NCBI GenBank assembly: GCA_031553885.1
Contig: JAVBKV010000056.1
Location: 1-42,909, forward strand
Origin: JAVBKV01 sp031553885
GTDB taxonomy: Bacteria; Bacteroidota; Bacteroidia; Bacteroidales; Azobacteroidaceae
Reading direction: 5' to 3'
Length of the DNA stretch: 42,909 nucleotides
Shown here: positions 8,242-17,152 of the stretch, one piece after another
Numbering within the stretch: the stretch's first letter is position 1
How the letters are laid out: each line of letters begins with the position of its first letter
Made by a program: the position numbers and the translations under genes
Notes under the pieces: model-generated
Database searches by the model: none
The model's input: only the letters and a program-made list of their open reading frames with translations
Told to the model about the DNA's origin: nothing

Positions 8242-8266
8242 CTTCGATTTTGTAAAACATCGAAAC

Positions 8267-8734
8267 ATGATCGATAAAGCGTTAGTAAAACAAATTGTTG
8301 AAGATTATCTGAAAGATTCGGATCATTATCTGGTTGATATAGAAGTCAGGCCGGGCAATTGTATTGTAGTTGAAATTGACAATGACCAATCGGTTTCCAT
8401 TGACGATTGCATCGCTTTGAACCGCTGGATTGAATCCCATCTCGACCGGGAAACGGAAGATTACGAACTGGAAGTCGGGTCGGCTGGAATCGGTCAACCT
8501 TTCAAAATTCTACGCCAATACACGAAAAATATCGGTAAAGAAGTGGAAGTATTGACAAAAACCGGTAAAAAGTGGACGGGTTTACTGAAAAACGCAGACG
8601 AAAATGAAATTATCCTGAACGTTGAGAAACAAATCAAACCGGAAGGAGCTAAACGAAAAATTACGGTCGAAGAAGACCTGGTTTTTCCCTACAATGAAAT
8701 AAAATATACTAAATACTTAATCAGATTCAAGTAA
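8267..8734 (+). CDS. rimP: Ribosome maturation factor RimP
   Basis: A 155-residue cytoplasmic protein that helps assemble the 30S subunit, first in the classic rimP-nusA-infB order. The N-terminal alpha/beta domain has YLVDIEVRPGNCIVVEIDND and the family motif ELEVGSAGIGQPFK (the usual form is EVSSPGxxRPL). The C-terminal SH3-like barrel has GKKWTGLLKNADENEIIL and ends VFPYNEIKYTKYLIRFK. An open frame extends 23 codons upstream to a TTG, but that would begin inside the -7 box at 8193-8200. The ATG at 8267 gives the family length of about 150 residues. Confidence 0.95.
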   Translation: MIDKALVKQIVEDYLKDSDHYLVDIEVRPGNCIVVEIDNDQSVSIDDCIALNRWIESHLDRETEDYELEVGSAGIGQPFKILRQYTKNIGKEVEVLTKTGKKWTGLLKNADENEIILNVEKQIKPEGAKRKITVEEDLVFPYNEIKYTKYLIRFK

Positions 8735-8739
8735 AACTT

Positions 8740-9993
8740 ATGGCGAAAAAACAGGAAACGGTTAGTATGATCGATACTTTTGCCGAATTTAAGGAACTTA
8801 AAAACATCGACAGGACTACATTGATCAGCGTCCTTGAAGAAGCATTCCGCAATGTGATCAGTAAAATGTTCGGTTCGGATGAGAATTATGACATTATCAT
8901 CAACCCCGACAAAGGTGACTTCGAAATCTGGAGAAACCGGGAAATTGTTGCTGATGACGCGTTGGAAGATCCTAACCTGCAAATCAAATTGTCGGATGCT
9001 CAGAAAATCGATCCTGACTACGAAATCGGAGAAGAAATCACCGATGAAGTAAATTTTGCCGGATTCGGACGTCGTGCTGTGCTCAACCTTCGCCAGGCGC
9101 TGGCCTCCAAGATTCTGGAGCTTCAGAAAGACAGTCTTTACAATAAATACAAAGACCGGGTCGGACAAATTGTCTCCGGCGAAGTTTACCAGATCTGGAA
9201 AAAAGAAATCCTGATGCTGGACGACGAAGAAAACGAATTGATCCTTCCCAAAACGGAACAGATCCCGGGTGATTTTTTCCGCAAAGGAGAAACCCGGAGA
9301 GCGGTAGTCGTCAAAGTAGACAACCAGAACAACAATCCGAAAATCATTCTTTCCCGTACTTCCAACCTGTTTATGCAACGGTTGTTCGAGCTGGAAGTTC
9401 CGGAAATCCACGACGGATTGATCACAATCAAACGCATTGCCCGGATCCCCGGAGAAAGAGCCAAAGTGGCCGTAGAATCGTACGATGACCGGATCGATCC
9501 GGTAGGTGCCTGCGTGGGAATGAAAGGCGCCCGTATCCATGGTATCGTCCGGGAATTATGCAATGAAAATATAGACGTAATCAATTATACGAATAATACT
9601 TCCCTCTTTATCCAGCGTGCGTTAAGTCCGGCAAAAATTTCTTCCATTAAAATTCATGAAGAAGACAAAAAAGCCGAAGTATACCTCCGCCCGGAAGAAG
9701 TTTCTCTGGCAATCGGAAAAGGAGGTCTGAATATCAAACTGGCAAGTATGCTGACCGAATACACCATTGATGTTTTCCGCGATGTGGATATCGACGGAGA
9801 AGACATTTACCTGGATGAATTTTCCGATGAAATAGAAGTATGGGTCATAGAAGCATTGAAAAACCTGGGTTGCTACACTGCGAAAAATGTGCTTGCGATG
9901 AGTCGTGAAGAAATTATCGAGAAAGCTGACCTGGAAGAAAGTACTGTGGATGAAGTACTCGGTATTCTGAGTGCTGAATTTGAAGATGAATGA
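8740..9993 (+). CDS. nusA: Transcription termination/antitermination factor NusA
   Basis: A 417-residue RNA-polymerase-binding factor controlling pausing, termination and antitermination. Domains in order are the N-terminal polymerase-binding domain (residues 1-130), an S1 domain starting near VGQIVSGEVYQI, KH1 with RIPGERAKVAVESYD and GACVGMKGARI, and KH2 with EVSLAIGKGGLNIKLA. It lacks the long C-terminal acidic repeats of E. coli NusA (495 residues) and ends with one helix-hairpin-helix-like tail. It starts five bases after rimP, so the two are in one transcript. Confidence 0.97.
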   Translation: MAKKQETVSMIDTFAEFKELKNIDRTTLISVLEEAFRNVISKMFGSDENYDIIINPDKGDFEIWRNREIVADDALEDPNLQIKLSDAQKIDPDYEIGEEITDEVNFAGFGRRAVLNLRQALASKILELQKDSLYNKYKDRVGQIVSGEVYQIWKKEILMLDDEENELILPKTEQIPGDFFRKGETRRAVVVKVDNQNNNPKIILSRTSNLFMQRLFELEVPEIHDGLITIKRIARIPGERAKVAVESYDDRIDPVGACVGMKGARIHGIVRELCNENIDVINYTNNTSLFIQRALSPAKISSIKIHEEDKKAEVYLRPEEVSLAIGKGGLNIKLASMLTEYTIDVFRDVDIDGEDIYLDEFSDEIEVWVIEALKNLGCYTAKNVLAMSREEIIEKADLEESTVDEVLGILSAEFEDE

Positions 9994-10016
9994 GTGTTAT
10001 TCCCTAAAAAAATTGT

Positions 10017-12914
10017 ATGTCCATTAGATTAATAAAAGTAACAAGAGACCTGAATGTCGGATTGACCACTGTTGTGGAATTCCTGAACAAAAAAGGATTT
10101 TCCATTGAGGCAAATCCCAATACAAAAATCAGTGATGAGGAATACAACCTGCTTGTACGGGAGTTCAGCAAAGACAAAAGTATCAAACTCGAATCTGAAA
10201 AATTCAGCCAGGAACGTCACCACAAAGAAAAAAAGGAAACAGTGGCCGTAGAAGGTTATGAAAAAGAAAAAAAGGTGGAAGAAATCAAGACCGAAATACC
10301 GGATGAAATCAAACCGAAATTTGTGACCATAGGTAAAATAGATCTGGATACGCTTGGAAAAAAGAAAAAAACGGAACCTGCTCCCGAAGAAAAAAAGGAA
10401 ACCCCGGCATATGATGCTCCGAAAGAAGAAGAGAAAGAAATTGAAGCCAACGAGCCGGAAAAAGAAATGATAGTCGAAATCCCGGAAAAAGAAGAGGAAA
10501 AAGTGTTGTTCGAAGAGGATGATAACGACGAAGAAGAGGATGATACTGAAGACCAGGAAGACGAAGAGGATGATGACGACTTTCAGGAGGAGGAAGAAGA
10601 TGAACAGGAGGAAAAAGAAGAGAACTCCGAAGATGACAGCCAGGTTTTCCGGTTAAATAAACCGGTAATTGAATCCAATATCCGGGTCACAGGTAAAATT
10701 GACTTGTCAAGCATCAATCAATCAACTCGTCCCAAGAAAAAAACCAAAGAAGAAAAACGGAAGGAAAGGGCTGAAAAAGATAAAAAAGCGGCATTGACCG
10801 TGGAAATTAAAAAAGCGGCTCAGGAAGACGTTAAAGTTGAGAAACGGGAAAAACCCGTTCTTACGAAAAAAGTTGATCTGGATGAAGCCAAAAAGAAAAA
10901 ACGGAACCGGATCAAACGCGAAAAAGTGGACATTGAAAAGGGTGTGCCTGCCTCTGCAAAAGGAGACGGCAACTCTCGCCTGAAACTGCGTAAACCTGCA
11001 GGGAAGAATGAAATCAACGAAGAGGATGTCCAAAAACAAATCAAGGAAACCCTGGCCCGCCTGACCAACAAAGGACAGAAAAAAGGAGCCAAATACCGCA
11101 GGGAAAAACGGGATGCCATTTCTCAACGCCAGAACGAACTCGACGAACTGGATGAAATGCAAAGCAAAACCATCAAACTGACGGAATTCGTTACAGCCAG
11201 TGACCTGGCTAATATGATGAACGTTCCGGTGGTTCAGGTTATTTCCACCTGTATGAGCATCGGGATCATGGTTTCAATCAACCAGCGCCTGGATGCGGAA
11301 ACAATCAATATTGTTGCTGAAGAATTCGGATTCAAGACGGAATACGTCAGTGCTGAAGTTGTGGAAGCTATTTCAGAAGAAGAGGATGATGAAGAAAACC
11401 TGGTACCACGTCCTCCTATCGTTACGGTTATGGGACACGTCGACCATGGTAAAACCTCATTACTGGACAGTGTCCGCAAAACCAATGTAATCGCCGGTGA
11501 AGCCGGAGGTATTACCCAGCACATCGGAGCATATAATGTAAAATTGCCCGATGGACGTCACATCACGTTCCTGGATACTCCGGGACACGAAGCTTTTACC
11601 GCCATGCGTGCCCGCGGTGCCAGCGTAACGGATATTGCCATCATTATTGTGGCTGCCGATGATAACGTCATGCCCCAAACAGTGGAAGCGATTAACCATG
11701 CCGCTGCCGCCAATGTACCTATAGTATTTGCTATTAACAAGGTCGACAAACATGGTGCTAATCCTGAAAAGATCAAGGAAACGCTCGCCGGAATGAACTA
11801 CCTGGTGGAAGACTGGGGAGGTAAATACCAATCTCAGGATATTTCGGCCAAACAGGGAGTCGGAGTACGGGAATTATTGGAAAAAGTTCTGTTGGAAGCT
11901 GAATTGCTCGAACTCAAAGCCAATCCGAACCGTAGGGCCGTAGGATCAGTAATCGAGTCCTCTCTGGACAAAGGACGCGGATATGTCGTAACGATGCTGG
12001 TTCAAAACGGAACGCTTAAAATGGGAGATATCGTACTGGCAGGAACCCACTTTGGACGTGTCAAGGCTATGTTCAACGAACGAAATCAACGCATCACCGA
12101 AGCAGGTCCTTCCGAACCGGTACTGATACTTGGACTGAACGGAGCTCCTACAGCAGGAGATACATTCCACGTACTGGAAACCGAACAGGAGGCCCGTGAT
12201 ATTGCCAATAAACGCGAGCAATTGCAACGCGAACAAGGACTGAGAACCCAAAAACTGCTCACCCTGGACGATATCGGCCGCCGGATTGCCATCGGCAACT
12301 TCCAGCAGTTGAATGTCATTGTCAAGGGAGACGTGGACGGCTCTGTGGAAGCCCTTTCGGATTCATTGATCCGCCTTTCCACCGAACAAATCCAGGTCAA
12401 TGTTATCCACAAGGGAGTCGGTCAGATTTCCGAGTCGGATGTTACACTGTCTGCTGCTTCTGATGCGATTATCATCGGATTCCAGGTACGTCCTTCGCAA
12501 TCAGCGCGTAAACTGGCTGAAAAAGAAGGAGTGGATATCCGGTTGTATTCCATTATTTACGATGCTATCGAAGAAGTCAAAGCAGCTATGGAAGGTATGC
12601 TTTCTCCTGAAATCAAGGAAGAAATTACTGCCAACGTGGAAATCCGCGAGGTATTCAAGATTACGAAAGTCGGTACAGTTGCCGGTTGTATGGTCAAGGA
12701 AGGAAAGATCAAACGAGGTAACAAAATACGCATCATTCGTGACGGTATCGTCATCTATTCCGGAGAATTAGGCTCTCTGAAACGTTTCAAAGAAGACGTT
12801 AAGGAAGTTTCTTCCGGATACGAATGCGGATTAAACATTCATAATTTCAATGATATCAAAATCGGAGACATTGTCGAAGCTTTCGAACAAATCGAAGTAA
12901 AACAAACTTTATAA
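10017..12914 (+). CDS. infB: Translation initiation factor IF-2
   Basis: A 965-residue GTPase that places initiator tRNA on the 30S subunit and drives subunit joining. The N-terminal third starts with an IF2-N-like helical unit (SIRLIKVTRDLNVGLTTVVE), then a lysine/glutamate-rich, very acidic disordered region centred on 10500-10640. A second IF2-N unit (ITLTEFVTASDLAN-like, near residue 390) leads to the G domain: GHVDHGKTS at about residue 470, DTPGHEAF, and NKVDKHG. Domains II-IV follow (GSVIESSLDKGRGYV, then the C-terminal fMet-tRNA-binding part ending FEQIEVKQTL). It is third in the operon, 23 bases after nusA. Confidence 0.98.
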   Translation: MSIRLIKVTRDLNVGLTTVVEFLNKKGFSIEANPNTKISDEEYNLLVREFSKDKSIKLESEKFSQERHHKEKKETVAVEGYEKEKKVEEIKTEIPDEIKPKFVTIGKIDLDTLGKKKKTEPAPEEKKETPAYDAPKEEEKEIEANEPEKEMIVEIPEKEEEKVLFEEDDNDEEEDDTEDQEDEEDDDDFQEEEEDEQEEKEENSEDDSQVFRLNKPVIESNIRVTGKIDLSSINQSTRPKKKTKEEKRKERAEKDKKAALTVEIKKAAQEDVKVEKREKPVLTKKVDLDEAKKKKRNRIKREKVDIEKGVPASAKGDGNSRLKLRKPAGKNEINEEDVQKQIKETLARLTNKGQKKGAKYRREKRDAISQRQNELDELDEMQSKTIKLTEFVTASDLANMMNVPVVQVISTCMSIGIMVSINQRLDAETINIVAEEFGFKTEYVSAEVVEAISEEEDDEENLVPRPPIVTVMGHVDHGKTSLLDSVRKTNVIAGEAGGITQHIGAYNVKLPDGRHITFLDTPGHEAFTAMRARGASVTDIAIIIVAADDNVMPQTVEAINHAAAANVPIVFAINKVDKHGANPEKIKETLAGMNYLVEDWGGKYQSQDISAKQGVGVRELLEKVLLEAELLELKANPNRRAVGSVIESSLDKGRGYVVTMLVQNGTLKMGDIVLAGTHFGRVKAMFNERNQRITEAGPSEPVLILGLNGAPTAGDTFHVLETEQEARDIANKREQLQREQGLRTQKLLTLDDIGRRIAIGNFQQLNVIVKGDVDGSVEALSDSLIRLSTEQIQVNVIHKGVGQISESDVTLSAASDAIIIGFQVRPSQSARKLAEKEGVDIRLYSIIYDAIEEVKAAMEGMLSPEIKEEITANVEIREVFKITKVGTVAGCMVKEGKIKRGNKIRIIRDGIVIYSGELGSLKRFKEDVKEVSSGYECGLNIHNFNDIKIGDIVEAFEQIEVKQTL

Positions 12915-13004
12915 AATTAAGAGTTGAGAGTTGAGAATTGAGAATTATTTTTAGTAACCCTAAATTCTCAACTCACAACTCTCAATTCTCAATTCTCAAT
13001 TCTT
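12915..13004. repeat. Heptamer tracts in inverted arrangement between infB and cvpA
   Basis: Tandem 7-base units (GAGAGTT, GAGAATT) at about 12918-12947 face a run of their complements (AATTCTC, AACTCTC) at 12961-13004. The transcript could fold into a long imperfect hairpin ending four bases before cvpA. It may attenuate transcription or simply be a repeat expansion. Confidence 0.65.
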
Positions 13005-13007
13005 ACA

Positions 13008-13514
13008 ATGAGCGGTTTAGACTTAGTCATAACAATCTGCCTGGGGGCTGGACTCATAAAAGGCCTGTTTGATGGAATTATCAAACAGGTCATTTCGCTT
13101 CTATCCCTCGTTTTTGCCATTTTCTTTGCTGGTCGTGCCGCCGAACCTATCCGGGAATTTTTACTCGGGCAACCTTTTATTACCGGTACTTTTCCGGACT
13201 ACATAGTTACAGGTGTCTGCTATGTACTGGCTTTTTCTGCGATTATCCTGGTTTTTCACTGGTTGGGTAAACTGCTGCATCTTGCTATCAAGGTTACGCC
13301 GGCCCGTATGATAAACTACCTGGCGGGAGCCCTCTTCGGATTTCTCTCCTGGCTTATTGCATTAAGTTTAGCTTTCAACCTGTTAACTGTTTTTGACCCA
13401 AATTCACAGATAATCAGTAAACAAACAAAAGACAAATCTGTTTTATTTAATAAGGTAAGAAATGTGATACCGACGATCTACCCTTATGTAAAAAATTATT
13501 TTTTTAATACGTAA
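13008..13514 (+). CDS. CvpA family membrane protein
   Basis: A 168-residue inner-membrane protein of the CvpA (colicin V production) family. Four hydrophobic segments are visible: residues 3-20 (DLVITICLGAGLIKGLFDG), 25-42 (VISLLSLVFAIFFAGRAA), about 62-82 and about 98-125. The first carries the glycine pattern typical of the family. Molecular function is not established; family members affect toxin production, envelope integrity and purine-linked phenotypes in other bacteria. It sits between infB and sufB, an order common in Bacteroidales, and may share the SUF transcript. Confidence 0.85.
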   Translation: MSGLDLVITICLGAGLIKGLFDGIIKQVISLLSLVFAIFFAGRAAEPIREFLLGQPFITGTFPDYIVTGVCYVLAFSAIILVFHWLGKLLHLAIKVTPARMINYLAGALFGFLSWLIALSLAFNLLTVFDPNSQIISKQTKDKSVLFNKVRNVIPTIYPYVKNYFFNT

Positions 13515-13552
13515 TACGTTGACGAAATCATGCAACGTAAAACTTTAATTTC

Positions 13553-15001
13553 ATGCAAAACGAATCAAACGATATTATCGACCAGGTAACGACCAATGAA
13601 TATAAGTATGGATTCGTTACCGATGTGGAAACGGAATATGTTCCAAAAGGACTGAATGAAGACACGATACGACTCATCTCATCCAAAAAGAACGAACCGG
13701 AGTGGATGCTGGAATTTCGTTTGAAAGCCTACAGGCACTGGATAACGATGCAAATGCCCCGCTGGCCTCACCTGACCATTCCTGAAATCGACTACCAGGA
13801 TATCATTTATTTTGCGGCACCTAAAAAGAAAGAGGGACCCAAAAGCCTGGATGAAGTAGATCCGGAATTACTGAAAACATTCGACAAATTGGGGATACCT
13901 CTCCACGAACAACAAATCCTTTCCGGAATGGCGGTCGATGCCGTGATGGACAGTGTTTCTGTCAAAACAACTTACAAGGAAACGCTGGCCGAAAAGGGTA
14001 TTATTTTCTGTTCTTTCAGTGAAGCGGTACAGAATCATCCCGATCTGGTCAAGAAATACATGGGTTCGGTAGTTCCCTACCGCGACAACTTTTTTGCAAC
14101 ACTGAATTCGGCTGTATTCAGCGACGGATCGTTCGTATACATTCCGAAGGGTGTACGCTGCCCCATGGAGTTATCAACCTATTTCCGCATCAATGCCATG
14201 AATACAGGACAGTTCGAGCGAACGCTGATCGTCGCTGAAGATGACGCTTATGTCAGCTACCTGGAAGGGTGTACGGCTCCGATGCGCGACGAGAATCAAC
14301 TGCATGCCGCTATTGTGGAAATTGTAGCGCTAAACCGGGCTGAAGTAAAATATTCGACGGTTCAGAACTGGTATCCGGGCGATAAAGACGGAAAAGGTGG
14401 AATCTATAATTTTGTTACCAAAAGAGGAATCTGTAAAGGTGAAAGCTCCAAAATTTCCTGGACCCAGGTGGAAACCGGTTCGGCCATTACCTGGAAATAC
14501 CCGAGTTGTATCCTTTCGGGTGACAACTCCGTGGGCGAATTTTATTCGGTGGCAGTGACCAATCACCACCAACAGGCGGATACTGGAACCAAAATGGTCC
14601 ATATCGGAAAAAATACCCGGAGTACAATCGTATCGAAAGGGATCTCGGCCGGAGTCAGCCAAAATAGCTACCGGGGACTGGTACGTGTCATGAAAGGCGC
14701 GGAAGGTGCCCGAAACCACTCTCAGTGCGACAGCCTTTTACTGAGCGACCGATGCGGTGCCCACACCTTTCCTTATATGGATATTCAGAACGAAACCGCC
14801 ATCGTGGAACATGAAGCGGCGACTTCCAAGATAAGTGAAGACCAATTATTCTATTGCAACCAGCGAGGCATTTCTACGGAAGATGCTGTCGGACTGATCG
14901 TCAACGGTTACGCCAAAGAGGTACTGAATAAACTTCCCATGGAATTTGCGGTGGAAGCGCAGAAATTGTTGCAGATCAGCCTGGAGGGAAGCGTTGGATA
15001 A
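13553..15001 (+). CDS. sufB: Fe-S cluster assembly scaffold protein SufB
   Basis: A 482-residue subunit of the SufBC2D scaffold, on which new iron-sulphur clusters are built in the cytoplasm. The beta-helix core is recognisable by FIPKGVRC-like VYIPKGVRCPMELSTYFRIN, EDDAYVSYLEGCTAP, SKISWTQVETGSAITWKYPS and SQCDSLLLSDRCGAHTFP. The last includes the conserved cysteine region involved in cluster formation. Length and order (B, C, D, S) match the standard SUF system. ATG at 13553 follows cvpA by 38 bases. Confidence 0.97.
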   Translation: MQNESNDIIDQVTTNEYKYGFVTDVETEYVPKGLNEDTIRLISSKKNEPEWMLEFRLKAYRHWITMQMPRWPHLTIPEIDYQDIIYFAAPKKKEGPKSLDEVDPELLKTFDKLGIPLHEQQILSGMAVDAVMDSVSVKTTYKETLAEKGIIFCSFSEAVQNHPDLVKKYMGSVVPYRDNFFATLNSAVFSDGSFVYIPKGVRCPMELSTYFRINAMNTGQFERTLIVAEDDAYVSYLEGCTAPMRDENQLHAAIVEIVALNRAEVKYSTVQNWYPGDKDGKGGIYNFVTKRGICKGESSKISWTQVETGSAITWKYPSCILSGDNSVGEFYSVAVTNHHQQADTGTKMVHIGKNTRSTIVSKGISAGVSQNSYRGLVRVMKGAEGARNHSQCDSLLLSDRCGAHTFPYMDIQNETAIVEHEAATSKISEDQLFYCNQRGISTEDAVGLIVNGYAKEVLNKLPMEFAVEAQKLLQISLEGSVG

Positions 15002-15045
15002 TTAAGAGTTAAGAGTTAAGAGTTAAGAATTAAAAATTAAGAGTA
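15002..15045. repeat. AGAGTTA heptamer tract between sufB and sufC
   Basis: Five or six tandem 7-base units (AGAGTTA, degenerating to AGAATTA and AAAATTA) fill most of the gap between two genes whose products are made in fixed ratio. This is the plus-strand form of the TTAATTC-type unit seen elsewhere in the window. Confidence 0.7.
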
Positions 15046-15070
15046 GGGATAAAAACCGAATTGTATAGTA

Positions 15071-15808
15071 ATGCTAACAGTTAAAAATTTACACGCGTCT
15101 GTCAACGGGAAAGAGATATTAAAAGGGATTGACCTACAAGTCAATGCCGGTGAGATCCATGCTATTATGGGGCCGAATGGTTCGGGGAAAAGTACCTTAT
15201 CGGCCGTATTGGTCGGCAATCCGGCTTTTGAGGTAACCAAAGGGGAAGTCAGTTTCGAAGGAAAAGACCTGCTGGAACTGTCTCCGGAAGAACGTTCCTG
15301 TGAAGGCTTATTCCTGAGTTTCCAGTATCCGGTCGAGATCCCGGGTGTCAGTATGGTTAATTTCATGCGCAATGCAGTAAATGAACACAGGAAGTACAAA
15401 GGGATAGAACCTCTCTCTGCAGGAGAGTTTCTGAAACTGATACGCGAAAAACGCTCGGTCGTGGAACTGGACAATAACCTGGTCAACCGCTCGGTCAATG
15501 AAGGTTTTTCCGGGGGTGAAAAAAAACGCAACGAGATTTTCCAGATGGCCATGCTCGAACCCAAACTGGCAATCCTGGACGAAACCGACAGTGGGCTCGA
15601 TATCGATGCTCTTCGTGTGGTAGCTAAAGGGGTCAATGAATTGAAAAAACCGGAAAACGCAACCATCGTCATCACTCACTATCAACGGTTACTGGAATAC
15701 ATCAAACCGGATTTCGTCCACGTCTTATATCAAGGCAAGATTGTCAAATCGGGAGGTCCCGAACTGGCGCTCGAACTGGAAGAAAAAGGATACGACTGGC
15801 TGAAATAA
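15071..15808 (+). CDS. sufC: Fe-S cluster assembly ATPase SufC
   Basis: A 245-residue ABC-type ATPase that dimerises on the SufB-SufD pair and drives the shape change exposing the cluster site. Walker A is GPNGSGKSTL (about residues 34-43), the signature is FSGGEKKRNEIFQM, Walker B is LAILDETDSGLDIDAL, and the switch histidine is in VITHYQRLL. This SufC signature (SGGEKKRNEI) differs from transporter ABC ATPases. It lies between sufB and sufD; sufD starts nine bases after its stop. Confidence 0.98.
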   Translation: MLTVKNLHASVNGKEILKGIDLQVNAGEIHAIMGPNGSGKSTLSAVLVGNPAFEVTKGEVSFEGKDLLELSPEERSCEGLFLSFQYPVEIPGVSMVNFMRNAVNEHRKYKGIEPLSAGEFLKLIREKRSVVELDNNLVNRSVNEGFSGGEKKRNEIFQMAMLEPKLAILDETDSGLDIDALRVVAKGVNELKKPENATIVITHYQRLLEYIKPDFVHVLYQGKIVKSGGPELALELEEKGYDWLK

Positions 15809-15817
15809 AGAAGAGGA

Positions 15818-17152
15818 ATGAAAACAGAACAACAATATATTGATTTCTTTCAAAGTCAGAGGGAAAAAATCGAGACCAAATCGGCACCGCCAGTAAATGC
15901 TGCACGGGAAAATGCTTTTGAAATTTTCCGTGAAAAAGGGTTTCCTGTTTTTGGATCGGAAGAATACCAGCATACGGATATATCAACCCTCCTGGCACCG
16001 GATTTCGGTTTTTACATCGGTCATTCCGGAGCACCTATCAATCCTCAGAAGGTATTCCACTGTAATATTCCGAACTTGTCGTCCAACATGAATTTTATCG
16101 TCAACGGATTTTATTACAAAGCAGAACCGGCAAAGGCTTTACCGGAGGGCGTTTTTTCAGGAAGCCTGAACCAATTTGCCAACCAACATCCGGAACTTTT
16201 CGAAAAATACTATAACCGGCTGGCTCATGATCCGGAAAATGGCCTGACAGCGTTCAACACCATGTTCGTACAAGATGGATATGTGTTATATATCCCTGAA
16301 AATGTTGTGCTTTCGGGACCGATCCAACTCACCAATATACTGAAAGGAGACATCGACTCCCTGGTTAACCGGAGGATACTTATTATTCTCGAATCCGGAG
16401 CCCAGGCCAAAATTCTGGTTTGTGACCATACGGCCGATGAAAACCCGACCCTGGCGGTTACCCAGGTGACGGAAATATTTGTTGGAGAAAATGCGGTTTT
16501 TGATTTTTACGAACTGGAAGAAAGTACAGATAAAACAATACGTCTGACCTCCTGTTTTGTCAGACAGAAAGCCTCATCCAACGTAATGGTCAACAACATT
16601 ACCTTGTGCAATGGGTTTACCCGTAATAATTATAACATCGCCCTGGAAGGCGAATATGCGGAAACACATCTCTACGGTATGGCCATTCTGGAAAACCAGG
16701 AAAAAGTAGATAATCATACCAATATCGAACACAAAGTTCCGAACTGTCACAGCAACGAACTTTTTAAATATGTACTCGATCACCAATCCGTCGGAGCTTT
16801 CAGCGGACGCATCCTGGTCGCCCGGGATGCCCAGAAAACACAGGCGTATCAAAACAACCGCAATCTTTGTACCAGCCGCGAATGCCGGATGTTTGCAAAG
16901 CCTCAGCTCGAAATTTACGCCGACGATGTCAAATGCTCGCACGGATTGACAACCGGACAACTGGATGACGTCGCCCTATTTTACATGCGTTCCCGGGGTA
17001 TTCCTGAAAAAGAGGCCCGGCTGTTGCTGAAGTTCGCATTTACCAACGATGTCATCGAAGGTATCCGGCTGGATATTCTGAAAGACAGGCTGAAAATGCT
17101 GGTTGAAAAACGATTCAGAGGAGAACTTATCAGGTGTCAGGGATGTATATAG
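15818..17152 (+). CDS. sufD: Fe-S cluster assembly protein SufD
   Basis: A 444-residue paralogue of SufB that completes the SufBC2D scaffold and is linked to iron entry. The C-terminal half carries the beta-helix and the family motifs NHTNIEHKVPNCHSNELFKY, GAFSGRILVARDAQKTQAYQ, LCTSRECRMFAKPQLEIYAD and VKCSHGLTTGQLD, ending in RGIPEKEARLLL. The N-terminal 150 residues are variable, as usual. The end of the gene overlaps the sufS start by ten bases, indicating coupled translation. Confidence 0.96.
   Translation: MKTEQQYIDFFQSQREKIETKSAPPVNAARENAFEIFREKGFPVFGSEEYQHTDISTLLAPDFGFYIGHSGAPINPQKVFHCNIPNLSSNMNFIVNGFYYKAEPAKALPEGVFSGSLNQFANQHPELFEKYYNRLAHDPENGLTAFNTMFVQDGYVLYIPENVVLSGPIQLTNILKGDIDSLVNRRILIILESGAQAKILVCDHTADENPTLAVTQVTEIFVGENAVFDFYELEESTDKTIRLTSCFVRQKASSNVMVNNITLCNGFTRNNYNIALEGEYAETHLYGMAILENQEKVDNHTNIEHKVPNCHSNELFKYVLDHQSVGAFSGRILVARDAQKTQAYQNNRNLCTSRECRMFAKPQLEIYADDVKCSHGLTTGQLDDVALFYMRSRGIPEKEARLLLKFAFTNDVIEGIRLDILKDRLKMLVEKRFRGELIRCQGCI

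Noticed and set aside
10470..10645. Very acidic stretch in infB as a separate or fused gene
   Set aside because: Bacterial IF-2 proteins commonly have long charged, disordered N-terminal regions; the frame is continuous and both flanking domains are IF-2.
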